DNA of 64,000 nt from Chryseosolibacter sp964393795 (lineage in GTDB: Bacteria > Bacteroidota > Bacteroidia > Cytophagales > Cyclobacteriaceae). The stretch is from the NCBI GenBank assembly GCA_964393795.1, contig CAYMWA010000002.1, forward strand, positions 1 through 64,000, read 5' to 3'. The position numbers and the translations under genes were made by a program. This document shows, piece by piece, positions 59,147 through 64,000 of this stretch. The notes beneath the pieces are model-generated. The model did not search any database. It was not told the DNA's origin and saw only the letters and a list, made by a program, of their open reading frames with translations. Positions within the stretch are counted from its first letter, which is position 1, and each line of letters opens with the position of its first letter.

Positions 59147-62100
59147 TCAGAAGCCGTCGTCCTCGACTTCTTCCTCTTTTTTCACCGGCGGCGGCACTTG
59201 CTCAACGGCCTCTTCCCGCTTGTCGGGCTGCGGCTCAACGGAAGGCGGCGTAGTATCAGGTGGTGTCTGGGGGTTGTCCTGACCAGGGCCTGGTATTGTC
59301 TGAATGGGCAAGGTGTTCATAAACGGCGTGGTCTCCAGTGGCGCGGGTCCTTCGTATAAACTGTATGGCACATCAATGCCGAGGTATTGTTTTCTGAATC
59401 GGTTGATGAAAGCCACGGTCTCTTCGTCGCTGCCGGGAACGAAGGCGACTTCGCCGATCTTTGCTTTGCCGGCGTTTGTCTTTTTGGTGATGATGTCGTT
59501 AAACTCCTTGTTGGATGAATGGACGAGCAGCCGGTTGTCTTCAATACCGAAGTAGTACCACGACTCCGCCGAAGCCTTGAAAAAGACGTTGAAGATCGAA
59601 ATGCCGTCGCTTGTCCTGCGGAATTCCATGAACCCTTCGAAGCCGCCGTTAATGTCGGTTCTGTTGCTGTGTGAAATTCCAAGCTTGCCTTCACTGTAAA
59701 ATGCCTTGTGTTCTGGTGACCACTTCAACTTGACGTTAGAAAACACCAACGGCTTTACCAGTTGAGGCAACGTGGAGAGGGAGACATACCCCTGACGGCT
59801 TTGTGCTTCATATTCTTTGACAGGACGCTCACCCACAATGTTGGCGATCTTGTAAAGCAGTTCAGTCTGATCACCGAGTCCTTCCTCGGCCCCTTCATTC
59901 TTGATGACGTCAACCAGCTCACGCGCCATCACATCAAAGGCGGCGGAAGGAACATCGGTTTCCATCATGATAAACGAATTCAGATTGACATCCTGGCCGT
60001 TAAAGTTGGCTGAGCCGATCGCTGTCGCCGTGATATTAAAGTTCTTCCCGCCAGAATAAAGGTTGACGTTCCCTTCGAACTTTGTTTGCGTCGTTTCATC
60101 GCTATAGGTGAATACTTTGCCCGACAATTTGTTGCCCGCTGCCTTTTCTGTATCCTCAATTTTATATTCCTTCGATTCGTTGTCATAGAAAAGCTTGCCC
60201 GACGGTGTAAAAAAGTCGTCGTCGTACTCCGACCGCTTGTCACTGGCAAACGTGAGATAAAGGCTGTTGTCGGCGGCAGAGAAATGAAGCCCGGCGTTTA
60301 ACTTCTTGCCATCTTCATCAACGGCGTTGTCAAAGTCCAGGATCACTTCCGTCTCATCGCCGGTCTGGCTGTATTCAATCCAGGTGTTGTAGTCTTTTAT
60401 TTTTTTGATGTCGAGCTTGATGTAGCCGTCCAGTTGTAGGGCGGGCCTGGTCGCGTACATCGTCATGTCGCCTTTGTAGAACATGCCTGCACCCAACACC
60501 AGGTTTTCGCTCTCTCTGACCGATCCTTTTGCAACGGTTTGCATAGATGCTTCTGATCGGCGACGGCTGGACCGTCTCGCGCCTTCCTCGGGAAGGATGG
60601 GCTCGAGATGGAAATCCGTCATCTTGATCGCAAAGGTATCGCTCAGGAAGTTGACATATTGATACGTAGCATAGCCCGAGAACTCTTTTCGGGAAATGAT
60701 GTCGACCACGCCCTCGGTAAGGCGGTGATAGCCGTTCAGGGTGTCGAGCACAATGGTTGTATTTTTCAGTGTGCCGATCCGTGCATTTTCATGAATGAGT
60801 ACCTCGTTGTTTTCGGGCGTGATGCGCGCGTCGGCGACAATGATATACGGAATGCCGCTGACTTTCAGCTCCTGCTTCTTGAGATCGTATTCAGCCTTTT
60901 CCGCATTGAAGTAAAGGGAGTCGAGTTCTTTCCGTGTGGTGTAGAAGTACGAGTTTTCTATCGGCACGTCAGGTGCTTTGCTCATCGTAATCTTCTGGGC
61001 TGTCAGATCCCATCGCGCACGCGGAATGGACGTCTTGAATTGCGCGTACGGGAACTCGATGGCCGCCGTCCCTTCTATCTCCGGGCTGATATCGGCATAG
61101 TTCTCTTCGAGGTTGAATTTGAGCCGGATGTCATCTCCCGCGAGCAGGTTCTTGTTGGGGTCATCCGACTTTACCTTGAACCGCGCGTGTCGAGCGCCGA
61201 ATTCCTTACCAAGGAAATTCATTTCCCGTGAAACCAGTTCGGTACCGCGGGTCTCCAGCCTTCCTGCACCGGCCACCCCCTTTTTGGAGATCGTAATCAC
61301 GCCGCGCATTTGTGCTGTTGAGTCGTAAAAGTTGAACGGTGCCTGCAGGTTCTTGAGTTGCATCCTGTCCTGCTTGGGCAACCACTTCATCTGAAAATCA
61401 GGGAGGGATGCCTGCGGGAACAGCACCGAGCCGAACTGCTTCTCCTGAATGTAAGCCCGGTTGCCTCGCGCCACTACTGAGTCCGGATAGAATGTAAAAT
61501 CGCGCGATCGCACACTGGCTGCGAGAAAATCAATCTGCCCCTGACCGCGCAAACCGCGGGTGTTCATCGTCAGCACGCCGTTCATCTTGCCATCACCCTT
61601 ATAGAGCTGATAACCGGGTGGTGGAATGTAGTGTTCGAAGCCCAGCGATTTGTCAGGCATGGTGTGTAACGTTTCCTTGATCGAAGGGAACATGCCACTG
61701 GATATGAATGTGCCGTCGAACTTGATGGAAAGGGGATCCGCGTTGTTCAAACTGTCAAGCTTGAAAGGCGGGACGACGAAGAACATCGACCTGTCGTAGA
61801 CACCACTTAGGATTTCCTCTCGGTCGAAGTAAATGACCCCGCCCGTGGTCGCGTCGAGACGCGGATAACCCGGAACGTCTTCTTTCCCTGATTTATTGTT
61901 GGCGCGGCTGATGTACAAGGTTCCCGATGAAGCGGAAGCGTTTCCGAGTCCTCCGGCAGCCGCAACAGCCGAGTCAGCACCTACCATGGCGTTGTTGACC
62001 TTTCGGCGAATCAGCTGGCCCCTTGCATTCTTCTCAGTAACGTAAAAATTGATCGAGTCAATGTGCGTGAGACTGATGAAGAAACTGTCGTATTTCAGCG

Positions 62101-64000
62101 TGAAGCCCTTTCCGGTGATCTCGAAATTGCCTGCGTAGACTGTTCCGTCGAACTTGATGTCGCGGTTCTGCAAAATGGTGATCACGCTGCTGTCGGGAAC
62201 GATGTGTACGTTGAGTGAATCGCTCACCTTGAATTCTTCGACACCCCTCACCCGCATGTTCCGTTCATCGAAATTGACGGTGGCATTGGGATGCGTATCG
62301 ATCACGCTGTGGATTTTCAGATTGTCATAGTCTTCTTCGCCCTTGTTTGCGAGGTAAATATCGATCGCCCGCTGCTTTACCTGAACGATGTCGGTGCGCG
62401 CGTCGTAGTTGACAAGGCCTTTCTCCTTCAGGAATATCATGGCGTTTTTGATTTCCATCGGATTCTTGCGTACAAACTGAGCAAGATCACCCGAGTAAAA
62501 TTCGCGCACGCCGTTTTTCAATGCATAGTTGGCGACCAGGGCCACGGGGTGGAAAGTGAAGCCGACACCTTTCAAAACGCGGTAGTCGTTCGGGTCATAA
62601 AAATCGACCGATTCGATAATCACGGGCACGGCATTGCGCGCACCGTCTATCTGCACGTTAAGACTGTCGGAGTACAAATCCCAGCGCAGCGCATCAGCAG
62701 AGAAGTCGACGTTGAAAAAACTTGAGCTGTAAGGAGCGTTGCGCATGGCCCCCTTGTCTTTCTGCAGGAGCAGCCGTTGTGTGCTGTCGGCCCCATAGGT
62801 GTACTTGAGCCGCACCATCTGATGCACGATGGAGTCATTGCCCTGATGAATGCTGATTTTTGTTTTTTCCGATGAGATAACACCCGGAGAAAAATCGAAC
62901 TGTCCTGACCGGGCTGTAAATTTTTTTTGCCCCCGATTGTACACTTCTATGACAGCCGGATCGCCGGCTACGCTCGCGCTTGAGATCTTGTTTCCGGTCA
63001 ACGAAAAGCCGCCTTTGTAGCGGACGTTATCATCTGCGATGCCAGTGATCACGAGGTTGCTTTCGTATGATTTGAAGCGTGGGTATGAGGCGTACGTAGA
63101 ATCTTTACGCGTCTCGGATTTGTATTCAAAAGTTCCCGGGATAAAGCCGGGTGTCTTGCCTACGTAGTTGAGCTTTACCAACGCCGATGTGAGTTGCGGT
63201 CTCCTGGTGTCGAAGTCGTAGGTGGTCATATTGCAAATAAGCGAATCGGGACTCAGACCCGCCTCGGTCCAGTCAAATGATCCGCCTTCTCCTGCGAAGA
63301 CTGGTTCACTCAGCGAAAATGTGCCCTTCGTGTTACGCAAGAAAACAGAGTCGTAACGCGTGACAAAGTTGAGGGTTACCCTGTCAAATTGGATCACTGG
63401 TCCGCTGAGTTCTTTCGGCAACGGCGGTGTCATCCAACTGGGCATGAAGTCTTGCGCTAACGGAGCCGCGTCTTCTGTGTACGTGTTGTCTTGCCATGCA
63501 TCTTCCGACCAGGGGTCAGAACCATTATCGGCAGGAGCCGGATCATCCCAGCCCGACGAAGGTGCGTTGTCTGCGGGTGGAGGATCGTCCCAGCTCAACG
63601 TTTCCTGCGGAACAACCTCCAGGAACTCGAATGAATAGGAATCATCGCGCGCGTACAACCGGAACGTATTGTCATATGACAAGGCATGGTGTTGGAAGAA
63701 GCGGCGGCTGGCTTCAAAAAAATATTGCGTCTGGGCAGCGGTGGAGTTTTCAATCACTTTGCCAGCGACAGCAAGGTAGCCGGAGAGCGTGTTGGCATCG
63801 GCACGTTCGATGCTGACCGCATTCACAATCGCGCCGAAATAGTTGACGATGTGCGGTCTGAGTGCGAGCTTTCTCCGGCGCATCTGCTGCGTTTGTTTCT
63901 TGATAAGCATTTGTTGATCAAGACCCAGCTGGCCCCAAATGGAGAAGAATCCTGATCCGACAACCGTTGCGTCAAGGCTTCGCGTATTTTCCAGTACCAC
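59147..64000 (-). CDS. Very large AsmA-like/hypothetical protein, partial (5' end outside window)
   Basis: 1617 residues are visible and the frame stays open to the window edge, so the N terminus lies beyond. Most of the chain is made of repeated beta-strand segments of the type VRGVEEFKVSDSLNVHIVPD and FDGTVYAGNFEITGKGFTLK, consistent with a long beta-structured protein. AsmA-like or LPS/lipid-transport families are possible by appearance only. Near residue 150-180 is a WDDP-rich repeat (SWDDPPPADNAPSSGWDDP, PAPADNGSDPW). The C terminus is proline- and acid-rich (PPVKKEEEVEDDGF). Bacteroidota carry a conserved very large protein of this type; function unknown. Confidence 0.6.
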   Translation of the reverse strand: MVLENTRSLDATVVGSGFFSIWGQLGLDQQMLIKKQTQQMRRRKLALRPHIVNYFGAIVNAVSIERADANTLSGYLAVAGKVIENSTAAQTQYFFEASRRFFQHHALSYDNTFRLYARDDSYSFEFLEVVPQETLSWDDPPPADNAPSSGWDDPAPADNGSDPWSEDAWQDNTYTEDAAPLAQDFMPSWMTPPLPKELSGPVIQFDRVTLNFVTRYDSVFLRNTKGTFSLSEPVFAGEGGSFDWTEAGLSPDSLICNMTTYDFDTRRPQLTSALVKLNYVGKTPGFIPGTFEYKSETRKDSTYASYPRFKSYESNLVITGIADDNVRYKGGFSLTGNKISSASVAGDPAVIEVYNRGQKKFTARSGQFDFSPGVISSEKTKISIHQGNDSIVHQMVRLKYTYGADSTQRLLLQKDKGAMRNAPYSSSFFNVDFSADALRWDLYSDSLNVQIDGARNAVPVIIESVDFYDPNDYRVLKGVGFTFHPVALVANYALKNGVREFYSGDLAQFVRKNPMEIKNAMIFLKEKGLVNYDARTDIVQVKQRAIDIYLANKGEEDYDNLKIHSVIDTHPNATVNFDERNMRVRGVEEFKVSDSLNVHIVPDSSVITILQNRDIKFDGTVYAGNFEITGKGFTLKYDSFFISLTHIDSINFYVTEKNARGQLIRRKVNNAMVGADSAVAAAGGLGNASASSGTLYISRANNKSGKEDVPGYPRLDATTGGVIYFDREEILSGVYDRSMFFVVPPFKLDSLNNADPLSIKFDGTFISSGMFPSIKETLHTMPDKSLGFEHYIPPPGYQLYKGDGKMNGVLTMNTRGLRGQGQIDFLAASVRSRDFTFYPDSVVARGNRAYIQEKQFGSVLFPQASLPDFQMKWLPKQDRMQLKNLQAPFNFYDSTAQMRGVITISKKGVAGAGRLETRGTELVSREMNFLGKEFGARHARFKVKSDDPNKNLLAGDDIRLKFNLEENYADISPEIEGTAAIEFPYAQFKTSIPRARWDLTAQKITMSKAPDVPIENSYFYTTRKELDSLYFNAEKAEYDLKKQELKVSGIPYIIVADARITPENNEVLIHENARIGTLKNTTIVLDTLNGYHRLTEGVVDIISRKEFSGYATYQYVNFLSDTFAIKMTDFHLEPILPEEGARRSSRRRSEASMQTVAKGSVRESENLVLGAGMFYKGDMTMYATRPALQLDGYIKLDIKKIKDYNTWIEYSQTGDETEVILDFDNAVDEDGKKLNAGLHFSAADNSLYLTFASDKRSEYDDDFFTPSGKLFYDNESKEYKIEDTEKAAGNKLSGKVFTYSDETTQTKFEGNVNLYSGGKNFNITATAIGSANFNGQDVNLNSFIMMETDVPSAAFDVMARELVDVIKNEGAEEGLGDQTELLYKIANIVGERPVKEYEAQSRQGYVSLSTLPQLVKPLVFSNVKLKWSPEHKAFYSEGKLGISHSNRTDINGGFEGFMEFRRTSDGISIFNVFFKASAESWYYFGIEDNRLLVHSSNKEFNDIITKKTNAGKAKIGEVAFVPGSDEETVAFINRFRKQYLGIDVPYSLYEGPAPLETTPFMNTLPIQTIPGPGQDNPQTPPDTTPPSVEPQPDKREEAVEQVPPPVKKEEEVEDDGF

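Noticed and set aside
60608..61231. Plus-strand frame of 207 codons
   Set aside because: Antisense to the giant protein, which has continuous strand-like coding character here.
1..64000. Mobile elements, prophage, CRISPR arrays and rRNA genes
   Set aside because: No transposase, integrase, terminal inverted repeats with target duplications, regularly spaced repeat arrays or rRNA-like sequence was seen on reading both strands.

Overview
This window looks like ordinary chromosomal DNA of a Bacteroidota bacterium, most likely order Cytophagales. The evidence is gene content and promoters, not a database match. It carries a PorE-like TPR/propeller/OmpA lipoprotein of the type IX secretion family, a TonB-dependent receptor with a CarboxypepD_reg plug extension, a fused MurF-alanine racemase, a Reg_prop/Y_Y_Y sensor, DUF4783 and DUF2911 proteins, and promoters of the Bacteroidota form TTTG-N19/20-TAnnTTTG with little Shine-Dalgarno use. 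There is no transposase, integrase, phage gene, CRISPR array or rRNA; one tRNA (Phe) is present. Both ends cut through genes: an UPF0316 membrane protein on the left and a very large AsmA-like/hypothetical protein on the right.

Layout. 0-2.4 kb: UPF0316 tail, GH3-family acyl-adenylating enzyme, then the only gene-free stretch over 300 bases (1915-2354), which holds a cluster of DnaA-box-like sites. 2.4-9.8 kb: nitronate monooxygenase-like and VOC enzymes, recG, a membrane-anchored propeller sensor with no recognisable output domain, and a lipoprotein. 9.8-14.7 kb: tRNA-Phe with its own promoter, a pair of Fe-S electron-transfer proteins (HdrC/HdrB-D like), and the PorE-like protein followed by an inverted array of 7-bp repeats. 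14.9-20.5 kb: fumC, a SPOR protein with a strong terminator, then a promoter leading into a secreted glycine-rich protein, recJ and lptB. 20.5-22.9 kb on the minus strand: DUF4783 protein, nadC, a YcxB-like protein and recX. 23.1-28.6 kb: gpmI, a lipoprotein, an MsbA-like ABC exporter, a Fur/Zur-family regulator and terC. 28.6-36.1 kb on the minus strand: feoA-feoB, a HEAT-cyclophilin lipoprotein, purK, purE and a TerB/LETM1-like protein, the feo genes starting from a well-formed promoter with a palindromic operator at the predicted transcription start.

36.1-48 kb: a 56-residue conserved-looking small protein, murF-alr, a probable zinc-uptake pair (TonB receptor plus lipoprotein) behind a TGCAAC-N3-GTTGCA palindrome, a HisA homologue lacking the first catalytic Asp, a second PorE-like protein with a degenerate OmpA domain, a DUF2911 protein, a 37-residue membrane peptide, a LOG-family enzyme, a double retropepsin-PDZ protein and a degenerate receiver. 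48.1-53.1 kb is the most distinctive region: an FAD-dependent oxygenase/reductase, a sugar-phosphate isomerase-like lipoprotein, a UbiA prenyltransferase, a type III polyketide synthase and a SAM methyltransferase. Their combination recalls actinobacterial phenolic-lipid (srs-type) pathways plus a prenyl or alkyl transfer step. 53.2-64 kb: an LPP20-like lipoprotein, CorA, TauE/SafE, a D-cysteine desulfhydrase/ACC-deaminase homologue, a PA0069-type radical SAM protein, an M20 dipeptidase and the giant protein.

All functional calls rest on recognised motifs, length and context read from the sequence; no searches were run. Regulatory calls come from matching the Bacteroidota promoter consensus and from inverted repeats read by eye.
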